Assembly (NCBI RefSeq): GCF_900103455.1
Contig: NZ_FNHI01000021.1
Coordinates: 96,863 to 160,862, forward strand
Direction: 5' to 3'
Source: Streptomyces wuyuanensis
Lineage (GTDB): Bacteria > Actinomycetota > Actinomycetes > Streptomycetales > Streptomycetaceae
Length of the DNA stretch: 64,000 nt
The position numbers were made by a program, and so were the translations under genes. Position 1 is the stretch's first letter; each line of letters starts with the position of its first letter. The notes under the pieces are model-generated. The model was not told the DNA's origin, made no database searches, and saw only the letters and a list, made by a program, of their open reading frames with translations. Positions 52,569-61,513 of the stretch are shown in pieces.

Positions 52569-53294
52569 TCAGAGCTCGTCCTCCGCCACCGCCCACTGCG
52601 GCCGGACCGTCGACGACGCCGCCCGATGACCAAGGGGGCGCGCCTTGTCGCCCGTGTGGGGCGAACCGCCCGGGCGGCTTTCCGCGGGACGCTGATGACC
52701 GTACGCGTCGTACCCCGCTCCGGGGCCGCCGGTGCCCGTACCGCCGGCACCGGCCGTACCGTCGCCACCGCCGAAGCCGCCGCCACTGCCGACTCCGCCG
52801 CCGGCGGCCCGCCGGCCACCCACGCCGGCACCACCCCCGCCGACCCGCCCGCCGCTGCCGAAGCCACCTGATCTCGGCGCGGGCTGCTGGTCGAGGTGCC
52901 ACGGTCGGGTGTCGGCGGACCCGCGGGCCGGTGACAGCCGGGCCACGGTCTGGTGGGACATGCCGAGCAGTCGACACGCGTCGCCCTGGCTCATGCGCAG
53001 GTCCTCGACCAGGGTGCGCACGGCGCCGGACAGCGCCTCCCGCTCGGCCGAGTCGGCCGCGGCGCGCCGTCTCCGCGCCTCCGTCACCGCGTGCAGCAGG
53101 GGGGCGAACTCGGGAACAACCAGGTCCACGGTGACCGCGTCGGGACGCATCCCGAGTGCCTCGGCGACGGCCTCGCGGGCCATGTCCTCGGCCTCGTCGA
53201 GGGTGCGGCACTGCGTGTGGATCGCGAGTTCCGGAATGTCGACGGCCCACCACCGGCCGATTCTGCGCAGACGCGCCTGATAGCCAGTGCTCAT
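52569..53294 (-). CDS. HicB-like antitoxin-family protein with glycine-rich tail (241 aa)
   Basis: N-terminal HicB-type RNase-H-like fold (RRIGRWWAVDIPELAIHTQC and CRTLDEAEDMAREAVAEAL), then a helix-turn-helix-like segment (MSQGDACRLLGMSHQTVARL). The last 100 residues are Gly/Ser/Arg-rich low complexity. ATG at 53294 with AAGGAGG upstream. No HicA toxin gene is adjacent. It may be a solitary regulator rather than an antitoxin. Confidence 0.7.
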   Translation of the reverse strand: MSTGYQARLRRIGRWWAVDIPELAIHTQCRTLDEAEDMAREAVAEALGMRPDAVTVDLVVPEFAPLLHAVTEARRRRAAADSAEREALSGAVRTLVEDLRMSQGDACRLLGMSHQTVARLSPARGSADTRPWHLDQQPAPRSGGFGSGGRVGGGGAGVGGRRAAGGGVGSGGGFGGGDGTAGAGGTGTGGPGAGYDAYGHQRPAESRPGGSPHTGDKARPLGHRAASSTVRPQWAVAEDEL

Positions 53295-53468
53295 GGGGAC
53301 TCGGCCTCCTTCGGTTCTCGGCGGCAGGATCCGGCCGTCCCGCAGCTGCCCCCGCGGGCACTTCACGGGCGCTGGAGCGCGTGCTCCACGGGCGCTTCCG
53401 CGGGGCGGTTACCGGAGGGCCCGCGTGCCGCGAGAGCGGTACGCGGCACCCGCTCGGCCGCTTCGGGG

Positions 53469-53511
53469 GACGGATGCAGCTCGACGGACGGATGCACGGG
53501 AGACGGATGCA
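53469..53511. repeat. three copies of GACGGATGCA
   Basis: Copies at 53469-53478, 53487-53496 and 53502-53511 in the gap upstream of the HicB-like gene. Could be operator repeats or simple duplication. Confidence 0.55.
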
Positions 53512-53593
53512 TCGGGGACGGACGGGACAGGGTCGTACCGGCGCCGGTGGGGTCAGCGCCGACGGCCGACCCGGTGCGGACACGACACGGCGA

Positions 53594-54523
53594 TCAGCCG
53601 ATGCACAGCCCGACCAGGCAGACCTGGACCGGCGACCCGCCCGGCGTCGTGGGCAGCAGCCCGGCAGGCGGCGTGGCCGGACCGGGAGGTTCGACGGCGG
53701 CAGGCGGCGAGCTGGTCTCCGGGGCCGGCGTCGCGGGGGCGTTGCCGCCGGGTGCCTCCTCCGGTGCCTGCGGCGTGGACGGCGGGGCAGCGGGCTGGTC
53801 GGCGGTGGACCGGGACCCGGTCGACTCGCTCGACACGGCGTTCTGCGACTGCCCGGTCGTACCCGCCCCCGTCCCGGCCCTGGCGTCCTCCCGAGGCGCC
53901 GCCGACTCGGCGGCGGGCCTCTGGTGAGTCCTGGCCGTCGGCGGGCGGTCGGTGCCGGGCCGCTGCGAGGCCTCCGTGGCCGGTGCCCCGGCCGACGCGC
54001 CGCCGGGCGACGCCGACCCGGACGGAGTCACCGCCGCCGACGGCTCCGGTGGTGCGGAGGCCTGCGCGTGGCCGGCGGAGGGCTTGCCATTGGGCAGCGC
54101 GGCGATCGTGAGACCACCGCCGACCAGGGCGACGGCCGTCGCGGCCGCGGCCCGGCGCCGGTGCTTCTTCCACCGCGCGAGCTGCCGCCGCCGAGCCGCA
54201 CGGCCCTGCCCGGTGGCAGCGCCGCCGGTGGTGCCGGCGTCCGCGTCGGCGTCGTCGCCCGTGGGCACGCCGGGGCCGTCGACCGGCCCGGCAGTGTGCG
54301 GCGGGGAGGTGTCCAGTGGGGCGTCGAAGTAGGCGGCGCCGCTGGGGTAGGAGCCCCGGTCGCGGACGTCCTGCCCGTCCGTCGCCAGTCGCGCGGTGAC
54401 GGTCGACGTTCCAGCGCCGTGGTGCCGATGTGAAGGCGGGGCGATGTCCGGGGCGTAGGCACCGCAACCCGGGCACACGAGTGCCCCGTTGAGGTCTCTG
54501 CGGCACGAAGTGCAGTAGTCCAT
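53594..54523 (-). CDS. zinc-ribbon membrane protein with Pro/Ala/Ser-rich extracellular tail (309 aa)
   Basis: N-terminal zinc ribbon (MDYCTSCRRDL and VCPGCGAYAPD), an acidic linker, a basic stretch RRRQLARWKKHRRR ahead of one membrane helix (about residue 145), and a long disordered tail ending VQVCLVGLCIG. The topology is inside ribbon, outside tail. ATG at 54523 is chosen for the ribbon; the frame extends upstream. Function unknown; compare 32143-33138. Confidence 0.8.
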   Translation of the reverse strand: MDYCTSCRRDLNGALVCPGCGAYAPDIAPPSHRHHGAGTSTVTARLATDGQDVRDRGSYPSGAAYFDAPLDTSPPHTAGPVDGPGVPTGDDADADAGTTGGAATGQGRAARRRQLARWKKHRRRAAAATAVALVGGGLTIAALPNGKPSAGHAQASAPPEPSAAVTPSGSASPGGASAGAPATEASQRPGTDRPPTARTHQRPAAESAAPREDARAGTGAGTTGQSQNAVSSESTGSRSTADQPAAPPSTPQAPEEAPGGNAPATPAPETSSPPAAVEPPGPATPPAGLLPTTPGGSPVQVCLVGLCIG

Positions 54524-54818
54524 CTGCGGTCTTTCTGTGCTGACTGCGCCGCCAGGGACGCCGGCGAACTGTACACGCACGCGGGATCGAGCGGCCAGTA
54601 ACGCTAACGGCCCGATCCGAACGGTGCGCGCAGCCCTTGTGATACTGCTGCGAAGATTTCCCGGCGGTCACCACGGCTATTCCAGGTCCGGTCGCCACGA
54701 ATCGGACGACCGGGACGCCGTGCCGTGAGGCCCGCGACTTTCCGCAAGATTCCGATCACGCTTTACGAATCGGATCACGGACCTCACCGGCATACGCGGC
54801 CCAGTCGCGCGAAATCCG
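54524..54818. other. intergenic region
   Basis: About 295 bases with lower GC than the flanks, holding the promoter of the zinc-ribbon gene on the minus strand. A partial inverted repeat around ATTCCGAT and ATCGGAT is seen near 54746-54773. Nothing else supported. Confidence 0.35.
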
Positions 54819-55184
54819 TCAGAGCCGACGAACCCGCGCGGCGATCCCATGGCCGATCAACAGGTAGATCAAGGCCGGGAGACCGTAATTGAGGATGACC
54901 CGGAGACCTTCGCTGTCCATGGTGAAGATGTCCTGCGACCAGCCCGCGAGCCAGTCGGCCACGTCATGGACGAAGCCGACGAAGACGTTTCCCTGGTTGG
55001 CGCCGAGCAGATGGAGCAGGATCCAGAGAATCAGAAATCCGGCGGCTATGTCCGCGATCGTGTGGATGACCACGGCCGCCCGGTTTGCTCCGGCGCCGTC
55101 CCGGTTGGGGTGATAACCCTCCCGCTGCGGCGGATAGGGGCTGTAGGGTTCATTTACCGGCATGGGTTCATGGGGGTTGCTCAT
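54819..55184 (-). CDS. small membrane protein (121 aa)
   Basis: Hydrophilic N-terminus (MSNPHEPMPVNEPYSPYPP), then two helices (VVIHTIADIAAGFLILWILL, LNYGLPALIYLLIGHG) around LGANQGNVFVGFVHDVADWL. Function not recognised. The frame stays open upstream into a different coding-like region, but base composition at 55190-55330 falls and looks like a promoter, so the ATG at 55184 is used. Confidence 0.7.
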   Translation of the reverse strand: MSNPHEPMPVNEPYSPYPPQREGYHPNRDGAGANRAAVVIHTIADIAAGFLILWILLHLLGANQGNVFVGFVHDVADWLAGWSQDIFTMDSEGLRVILNYGLPALIYLLIGHGIAARVRRL

Positions 55185-55329
55185 GCCCTGCCTGCTTGCC
55201 TCACGCGAATGCGGGAAACCTTTTTCAAACCTGCGATTGCATATCGATTTCACCGGTGGATCGGGCCTTGGCGCCGGAGCTGAATGAATATCGCCGTGAA
55301 CGGGTCCGTACGGGCGCCCGCGCCGGAGC

Positions 55330-55580
55330 TCAACGCCGGAAGGCGTCCACATGCCGGGCTCGGTCTCCCGCGCCGCGCGGTCGAAGGTCGGCATGCCTCC
55401 GAAGAACAGCCCTCCGCCGACGAGCAGACCGACCACGATCAGGACGGGCACGAGCGCCGCCGCCGGTACCGCGCGTACGAACAGCGCGATGACCGTCCAC
55501 ACGAGTGCGCAGATCGCGTCGGGCAGTTCGACGCGCCCGAGGTCGAACGCCGCCTTCCTGCGGTCCAGTCGCCCGCGCAC
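55330..55580 (-). pseudogene. possible membrane-protein gene fragment
   Basis: From a GTG at 55580 the minus strand codes RRKAAFDLGRVELPDAIC, then two hydrophobic segments (VPAAALVPVLIVVGLLVGGG) and AARETEPGMWTPSG with strong G/C third positions. Coding character then fades near 55330 without a stop, and the frame runs on into the 54819-55184 gene. Either a truncated gene or an N-terminal part of a longer protein. Start uncertain. Confidence 0.35.
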
Positions 55581-55948
55581 CGCCAGGTGGGGACGATCGC
55601 GCGAACCAACGAACGTGCGAACCACCGACCGTCTGAACCCCCGACCGTGTGAGCCGCGCCGGACAGGCCGCCGGGGCGCGCGTCCTCGTACTCCCTGGAG
55701 GCACGCCGAACCTCCGCGAGCCACGGCGGCCGCACCCCGCCACCCCGCACGGCAGGACCGTCGACCACCGCCGCGGGCCGCCGGACCGGGCGGGCCCACG
55801 GAGGGGTGATCCTGTGGGCGGGTGTGCGGCGCGCCATTCGGCCGGTTCCCCGGCGCGTCGGGCGTAACGTCGGGACCGGAAGCGGCGGGGCCGGCACCGG
55901 CTGCCCGGCCGTCTGCCAGGCGACCCTGCTGTGGAATGAGGCGAGGCC

Positions 55949-56959
55949 GTGGGTGGAAGCCGCCGCTGCGACGTGGTCCGCAGCACCTTCTCGACACCGG
56001 ACGTGGAACGGGGCCTGGAATCCCTGGCCTCCGCGTACGGGACACGGATCCAGGTGACACGGCCGACCGTGGGCGACGGGCTCTACAGACACGAACGGCG
56101 GGCGATGGGCCCGCTCGCGCTGGACTCGATCACCTTTCCCATGGACGTGTCGTACGACGTGGAGCCGGTGGGCCCGCTGATGGTCCTGGAGGTCGTGTCC
56201 GGGGCCATGACGGTCGACTGCGACAGCCTCAGCAGCAACTCCGCCGCCGGGGCCGTCATGGCACCCGCCCAGCCGGGCATCCCCTTCCACTCCCATCTGG
56301 ACCATCTCCGCACCCGCGTCGCCGTCATCGAACCGGCGCTGCTCCGGGAAGTGTCGGGTCTGGGCCGGGAGGAGTCGCCCGGATCGCTGCGTCTCCTGCG
56401 GCAACAAGCCGCGGCCGAACCGGCGCACGCGGCGCTGTGGCGTTCGGCGACGCGCTATGTCTGGGACCTCTTCGGCGCCGAGGGCGCGGCCGGCACTCCG
56501 CTGGTCCTGGACACGGCGGCCCGCATGCTGGCCGGCGCGGCACTGGCCTTCTTCCCCAACACCTACACCGCGCAAGAGCCGTTGCTGCGCGGACCCGGCC
56601 ACGTCGGTGAGACCACCATGCGCCGGGCCGTCGCGTACATCGACGCCCACGCCGAGGGGCCGGTCGCGCTGTCCGACATCGCCGCTGCGGCGGGCGTGTC
56701 CGCCCGGGCCCTCCAGTACGGCTTCCGCCGCCACCACGGCACCTCCCCCATGGGCTATCTGCGCCGGGTACGCCTCGAACGCGCCCACCGCGAACTCCAG
56801 GCGGCCGCGCCGTCGGACGGCGAGACGGTCGCAGAGATCGCCGCACGCTGGGGCTGGGGCAAACCGGGGAACTTCTCGGTCGTCTACCGGCGGGCGTACG
56901 GGATCTCCCCCTCGACGACTCTGCGGGACGACGGCGGCGCGACGACAGCCCCGTCATGA
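55949..56959 (+). CDS. AraC-family regulator (336 aa)
   Basis: C-terminal double helix-turn-helix (about residues 225-325): ALSDIAAAAGVSARALQYGF and WGWGKPGNFSVVYRRAYGISP. An N-terminal beta/alpha sensing domain precedes it, of the AraC_binding_2 type. GTG start at 55949. It overlaps the next gene by 4 bases (ATGA). Paralogue of that gene; ligand unknown. Confidence 0.9.
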   Translation: MGGSRRCDVVRSTFSTPDVERGLESLASAYGTRIQVTRPTVGDGLYRHERRAMGPLALDSITFPMDVSYDVEPVGPLMVLEVVSGAMTVDCDSLSSNSAAGAVMAPAQPGIPFHSHLDHLRTRVAVIEPALLREVSGLGREESPGSLRLLRQQAAAEPAHAALWRSATRYVWDLFGAEGAAGTPLVLDTAARMLAGAALAFFPNTYTAQEPLLRGPGHVGETTMRRAVAYIDAHAEGPVALSDIAAAAGVSARALQYGFRRHHGTSPMGYLRRVRLERAHRELQAAAPSDGETVAEIAARWGWGKPGNFSVVYRRAYGISPSTTLRDDGGATTAPS

Positions 56960-58020
56960 CCGGCACCGGCGGCGTGACGAGCACGAAGCCCCCCGGACCG
57001 GTCACCCCGAGGACCGGTGGCGCGACGCGAACGGAGCCGTCCCGCCCTGCCGTCACGAGGACCGGAGGCGGCGTCACGCGCACGGAGTTCCGTACCCGGC
57101 GCGCGGAGGAGGCCGGACGGTACCTGGGGGACGCCTACGGACTGAGCCTTCGACTGGGAGCCGCGACGGACGGGCCCGAGTACAGCCTGGTCCGCACGGA
57201 CGCCGGAGCCTTCACCGACGGCGTGGTCTCCCTGCCCGCCCGCATCGAGTTCAGCACGGACGAGGTGACCGACCTGACCGTCGTCGCCATGTCGGCCGGG
57301 CTCTTCGAGCGCACGGCCGCCGGAGTGGACGAGCGGTTCACGGCGGGGGACGTCCTGCTCGTACGCCCGGGTGGACGGCCCTGCTTCGCCCGCCACACCG
57401 GCACCTGCTGCGCGACCGTGAACCTGTCGGCCGGGCTGCTCGCCGAGGCGGCCGCCACCGCGAACCCCCGGCGCCCGGGGGTCCCCCGCTTCACCGGCTC
57501 GGCCCCCTCGGACCCTTCACTCGCCGCCTTGTGGACCCGTACCCGGGACTTCGTCGCGGAGACGCTCGCCTCCGGGGTCACCTCGCCGCTGGTGCTCGGA
57601 CAGGCGGGCCGACTGCTGGCCGCCACGGCGCTCACCGTCTTCCCCAACACCGCCACCGCCGAAAGCCCGTTGCCGGCCGACACCCGCGACGCGACCCCCG
57701 GCACCCTGCACAGGGCGATCGCCTTCATCGACGCCAACGCCCACGCCGACATCTCCCTGGCCGACATCGCCGCCGCCGTCCACGTCACGCCCCGCGCCCT
57801 GCAGTACGCCTTCCGCGGCCACGCCGACACCACTCCGCTCACCCATCTGCGGCGCGTACGGCTGGCCCGCGCCCACGCCGACCTCAAGGCCGCGGCCCCC
57901 GGGGCCGGGGCCACCGTCGCCGGCATCGCCACCCGCTGGGGCTTCGCCCACCAGGGCCGATTCGCCGCCGCCTACCGCCGGTTGTACGGCACGAGCCCCG
58001 GCGCCACCCTCCGCGGCTGA
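56956..58020 (+). CDS. AraC-family regulator, paralogue of the upstream gene (354 aa)
   Basis: Same architecture as its neighbour: DNA-binding end SLADIAAAVHVTPRALQYAF and WGFAHQGRFAAAYRRLYGTSP. The shared block AFFPNTYTAQEPLL/TVFPNTATAESPLP in the linker shows the two arose by duplication. Start overlaps the previous stop (ATGA). The first 30 residues have a repeated TRTGGGVTRTE-like pattern. Confidence 0.9.
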   Translation: MTGTGGVTSTKPPGPVTPRTGGATRTEPSRPAVTRTGGGVTRTEFRTRRAEEAGRYLGDAYGLSLRLGAATDGPEYSLVRTDAGAFTDGVVSLPARIEFSTDEVTDLTVVAMSAGLFERTAAGVDERFTAGDVLLVRPGGRPCFARHTGTCCATVNLSAGLLAEAAATANPRRPGVPRFTGSAPSDPSLAALWTRTRDFVAETLASGVTSPLVLGQAGRLLAATALTVFPNTATAESPLPADTRDATPGTLHRAIAFIDANAHADISLADIAAAVHVTPRALQYAFRGHADTTPLTHLRRVRLARAHADLKAAAPGAGATVAGIATRWGFAHQGRFAAAYRRLYGTSPGATLRG

Positions 58021-58211
58021 CACCCGCGACGGGCCCCGGCCCCCCGGTCCCGCACTCGTGCGGGTCCGAACAGGGTCCCGGCCGACAAGAGTTCACCAAC
58101 CGCTCGCGACGCAAAGGCTGTGCAGGACGCGCGTAACACGGCACTCTGGATCCGCCCGTGGACTGGCCACGTGGCGCGCACCAACTCCCGTCCTTGGTAC
58201 GGAGGTTCTGC

Positions 58212-58694
58212 ATGCGTCGCCGATCCGCCCTTCCGCTCGCCGCACTCGCCCTGGCGCTCCCCGCCGTTCTGATTCCGGCGCAGACCGCCTCAGCCGCCCC
58301 CGCAGACAAGCCCCAGGTGCTCAGCTCCTGGACCCAGACCAGCGCCTCCAGTTACAACGCCTGGGCAGCCGCCCGGGCCAATCAGGGCGCCTGGAGCGCC
58401 TACGGCTTCGACTGGACCACGGACTACTGCTCCTCCTCGCCCGACAACCCGTTCGGTTTCCCTTTTCAGATGTCATGCGCACGACATGACTTCGGCTACC
58501 GGAACTACAAGGCCGCAGGAACGTTCAGCGCCAACAAGACCAGACTCGACTCGGCGTTCTACGAGGACCTGAAGCGCGTGTGCGCCCGCTACTCGGGCGC
58601 CACCCGCACCTCGTGCAACGGCACGGCATGGACCTACTACCAGGCCGTGTCGATCTTCGGCTACAAGGCTCCGGAGGAGACCCGGGCCGCGTAA
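58212..58694 (+). CDS. secreted prokaryotic phospholipase A2 (160 aa)
   Basis: Signal peptide 1-31 (ending ASAAP), then the PLA2 fold with the catalytic MSCARHDFGYRNY (His-Asp pair) and CSSSPDNPFGFPF (Ca2+ loop). Two disulfides are likely (four cysteines). It hydrolyses the sn-2 acyl bond of phospholipids outside the cell, as in the Streptomyces violaceoruber enzyme. ATG at 58212 has GGAGG ahead. Followed by a strong hairpin. Confidence 0.95.
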   Translation: MRRRSALPLAALALALPAVLIPAQTASAAPADKPQVLSSWTQTSASSYNAWAAARANQGAWSAYGFDWTTDYCSSSPDNPFGFPFQMSCARHDFGYRNYKAAGTFSANKTRLDSAFYEDLKRVCARYSGATRTSCNGTAWTYYQAVSIFGYKAPEETRAA

Positions 58695-58706
58695 GCCCGT
58701 GTGCGA

Positions 58707-58740
58707 CCGTGGGCCCCTCGCTCCGGCGAGGGGCCCACGG
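58707..58740 (+). terminator. intrinsic terminator hairpin
   Basis: Perfect 15-bp stem (CCGTGGGCCCCTCGC / GCGAGGGGCCCACGG) with a 4-base TCCG loop, 12 bases after the phospholipase stop. The remaining gap to 59044 shows no gene. Confidence 0.9.
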
Positions 58741-59044
58741 GACGTCCCGCCGACGGGGAGCGCCGCCCGCGTGCAGCACCCGTCCCGACGACCGGCGGCA
58801 TCGAGCCCCCGTTCCGACGACGGAAACGACCTGCCCCGAACGCTCACCCTCTGCCCTCGGCCGGTCACTCGCCCACCCGTCGCCGCACCGGCTGCTGCCG
58901 TCGCCGGCGCCTGAAACACGCCGGGCTGCCGGAGGCCGCGCACTACTGCGCCTCGCCTGCCGAACGGCGCGCTCTTGCCTGCCGCGCAATAGTGGATGAG
59001 GGGGCCTTGGGCGTTGCCGCAAGCCTCACGCGAAGGAGCCGGTC

Positions 59045-59560
59045 ATGTCGTACCCCGAGTATCCGGAACCGCGGTACCTCGGGGCAGGAGGCGAGGTCAA
59101 CGCCGTCTTCAGACCGGCGGACACTCCTGCCGACATCTCCTCGGAATCGGGCAACCGGACGAGCTACCTCGCGACGCACGCCAGGACGGGCGGGGAGTAC
59201 GGGCTGTACCGCGTCGACCTGGCTCCGCGCTCACCGGGGCCGAGCACGCACTTCCACCGGGCCATCTCGGAGTCGTTCTTCGTCCTGGAAGGGGAGCTGA
59301 ACCTTTTCAACGGCGAGGCCTGGACGGCCGGGCACCCCGGCGACTTCCTCTACGTACCGGTCGGCGGACTGCACGCGTTCCGCAACGACTCGGACGCGCC
59401 CGTGTCCATGCTGCTGCTGTTCGTGCCGGGTGCGCCCCGTGAGGAGTACTTCGAGCGGGTCGGCGAGATGGCGCGCAAGGGCGGCAAGGAGTTCGCGGAT
59501 TTCCTCGTCCGTCACGACTCGTTCTTCGTCGACACCGAGGGTTTTCCCGGCAAGACGTGA
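59045..59560 (+). CDS. cupin-domain protein (171 aa)
   Basis: Cupin barrel with the metal-binding histidines in STHFHRAISESFFVLEGEL and the second motif PGDFLYVPVGGLHAFRND. Cytosolic. Possible dioxygenase or regulator; the C-terminal part (MARKGGKEFADFLVRHD) is helical. ATG at 59045 with GAAGGAG upstream. Confidence 0.9.
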   Translation: MSYPEYPEPRYLGAGGEVNAVFRPADTPADISSESGNRTSYLATHARTGGEYGLYRVDLAPRSPGPSTHFHRAISESFFVLEGELNLFNGEAWTAGHPGDFLYVPVGGLHAFRNDSDAPVSMLLLFVPGAPREEYFERVGEMARKGGKEFADFLVRHDSFFVDTEGFPGKT

Positions 59561-59770
59561 CTGATGCCCGGTCGAAGCGGGAAGTTGGGAGCCACCGCGG
59601 GCTGCGGCAGGGTGATTCCGGTGCGGTCGATGGCCCGAAGCAGGGGCCCACGCGCTGGTGACGTTGAACCGATCGGTGTACCGGCAGGAGCACTCCAACT
59701 CGCTCTGGCACACAACGGAACGGGGCAAACCGTGTTGCGCAGCAGGCACGAGTCGGATTCGATCACGGTC

Positions 59771-59980
59771 ATGACCGATGGCGCCACGATCGACATTGCC
59801 GACGACCAGATCCTCGCCAACCGGATCATCCGCGGGCTCATCGCGATCCGCGAGCACCTCGGCTGCTCCCTCCGCGAATCACTGGAAGTCTTCGCCGCCC
59901 GATACGAGGCGTTGCGCGACGAAAGGCCTGACGACTTCGTGTGCACTCGTGACGAGTACTGGGTGGGCTTCTACTCCTGA
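59771..59980 (+). CDS. small hypothetical protein (69 aa)
   Basis: ATIDIADDQILANRIIRGL and LGCSLRESLEVFAARYEAL look like a compact helical protein ending DEYWVGFYS. No ribosome site is clear; a longer N-terminus is open. Family not recognised. Confidence 0.45.
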   Translation: MTDGATIDIADDQILANRIIRGLIAIREHLGCSLRESLEVFAARYEALRDERPDDFVCTRDEYWVGFYS

Positions 59981-60130
59981 GGACCGGCGAGTCCGCTCTC
60001 ACGCCCTGGACACTCGTGCCGCACCCTCCAGGCTCAGCCGTCCGCCCGAGTGCCAATCGCCCACGCACCTGGATCGGTTCGCAATCGTGTACGTTGCCAC
60101 GGGATCCATAGTGTTCTGTCGGGGGCGCCG

Positions 60131-60430
60131 TTGAATTTGCAACATCAGACCACGAACCTCGTCAACGCGTCCTGGTCCATGGTGCGGCTACGCGACCTGA
60201 TCTTCGAGATGCCGAGTCTCCCTTTCTCGGAACTCGGCGAGAACGGGGGCATGGCGGTCGACGGTGAAGGCCGGGCCTTCGCCACCGTGTACAAGGAAGC
60301 CGTCAAGACGGTCTGCGACAAGGCCGGGTTTGCCCACCAGGTCATGGCCAACGGCGCGGGCGCTCTCGCTGCGGGGGCGTTGTGGCTGGTGGGCGCGGAC
60401 GGTTTCGAACCGCCGACATCCGCTTTGTAA
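60131..60430 (+). pseudogene. truncated ESX/WXG-like T7SS substrate N-terminus
   Basis: A TTG at 60131 begins LNLQHQTTNLVNASWSMVRLR, then MAVDGEGRAFATVYKEAVK and AGFAHQVMANGAGALAAGAL. That glycine-acid-rich middle recalls the ESX-like N-terminal domain of Streptomyces type VII-secreted polymorphic toxins. After it the frame reads through the tRNA 3' fragment (giving ADGFEPPTSAL, a tRNA artefact) and stops. It therefore lacks its C-terminal part. Similarity is from memory and modest. Confidence 0.4.
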
Positions 60431-60431
60431 G
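60387..60431 (-). tRNA. 3' half of a tRNA gene, probable att site (tRNA-Val(UAC)-like)
   Basis: On the minus strand, CTTACAA (anticodon loop reading UAC) is followed by AGCGG, then the T-arm GGCGGTTCGAAACCGTCC, CGCGCCC and CCACCA/CCA tail. The 5' half, including D-arm and the matching CCGCT strand, is missing. That is the classic footprint left at the far end of an element integrated by site-specific recombination into a tRNA gene. The intact tRNA would be to the right, beyond the window. Confidence 0.7.
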
Positions 60432-60560
60432 CCTGGCGGCGACATCTAAGACGTCGCCCCAGCTCATCCTGTGTGTGCGCTGCGACGGCCGTTACGAAGC
60501 CTGCGGCGCCGCGGTACTCCTCAAATGACCGTGGCTGACCGCTCGACCTGGCGCGGATGC

Positions 60561-61388
60561 TCAAAGCTCAATGCGTTTGCGCGCGACGTCGTCGGCAGGC
60601 TCTCCGTAGCGGAGCACAACGTGCGCCGGCCGAAACGGGAGCGCGCGCAAGCCAGGCTCCATCACCCGGTACAGAGCATCGGCATCAGGGCCATAAGCAA
60701 AGATCACCACCTCACCCCCACCGATCTCATTGCCATCGACCTCACCCAGACCGGCAGCTTTGACCGCGACCTCCATGGATCGCTCAGCTTCAAAGACCAT
60801 TGACCACTGGTCGGGTTCTCCGAGGTCGTCACCGCCCAGCTGGAAGCGAGCGATCACGGCGTGCTCCGGAAGGCGCTCCGGCAAGTCGAAGAGTGCGTCC
60901 TGCATGGCAGCACCCTTCCACTGAGCTCTGACAGTCGCTCTGTGACCGCATCGCGGTTCGCAGGGCTTCGAGTTCGGTCCTGGGAAACGGCCGGCCCCAC
61001 AGAGCTCGTAGGCCTCGTCTCCCAGATCGTTGTCGATCCGGTCGAAGGCTCGGACGGCCGTCCGTGCGAGGGCCGCGATCGTGTGGCGCCCTGACCAGAG
61101 AACCGTCCCTGAGCTGTGCGGCACACGGTCGTCGTCGGCCCTGACCAGACGAACATCGACCCACGAACCACTCCGATGGAAGAACCACCGGTAGACCTGC
61201 GGCTCCCCTTCCAGCTCGGCGCGTGTGTCTTCGTCACCCAACACCAGCCTGGCCACGGCATACAGGAATTGCTCGGCTCCGTCAGTGACGTATGAGGCGA
61301 TGACCTCCGCCTCACCTTGATCGTCCCCCACCTTGACGAAGGCCCAACCGTGACTGTGCAGAGTCCACGTGATCGTTAGAGATCTCAT
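60561..61388 (-). CDS. hypothetical protein, probably two genes joined by frameshift (275 aa open frame)
   Basis: The first half (from MRSLTITWTLHSHGWAFVK to about residue 150) and second half (from MQDALFDLPERLPEHAV, internal ATG at 60905 with AAGGG site) look like separate proteins. Between them the frame passes PCEPRCGHRATVRAQWKGA, which resembles intergenic sequence. Just after a GGGG run near 61010 the two other frames read FPRTELEALRTAM and DAVTERLSELSG, which look more like coding. No family recognised; neither half has a signal peptide. Could be immunity-type genes of the island. Confidence 0.55.
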   Translation of the reverse strand: MRSLTITWTLHSHGWAFVKVGDDQGEAEVIASYVTDGAEQFLYAVARLVLGDEDTRAELEGEPQVYRWFFHRSGSWVDVRLVRADDDRVPHSSGTVLWSGRHTIAALARTAVRAFDRIDNDLGDEAYELCGAGRFPGPNSKPCEPRCGHRATVRAQWKGAAMQDALFDLPERLPEHAVIARFQLGGDDLGEPDQWSMVFEAERSMEVAVKAAGLGEVDGNEIGGGEVVIFAYGPDADALYRVMEPGLRALPFRPAHVVLRYGEPADDVARKRIEL

Positions 61389-61513
61389 CGCATCCCCCTG
61401 ACGCGGACCCTATGACGAGGCGCGCAGGACGTCCAAAGACATGAGCTTGGGAATCACAGTGCTTCCGGGCGCCGTTGACGTCTTGGCCAGCGCCAACGGG
61501 TGAAAGGCTTGCG

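Noticed and set aside
51926..53593. HicA toxin gene beside the HicB-like protein
   Set aside because: Both flanks were read on both strands and no HicA-type small basic protein was recognised.
60401..60430. GFEPPTSAL-ending peptide as a real protein terminus
   Set aside because: It is the translation of a tRNA 3' end on the opposite strand, a well-known artefact.
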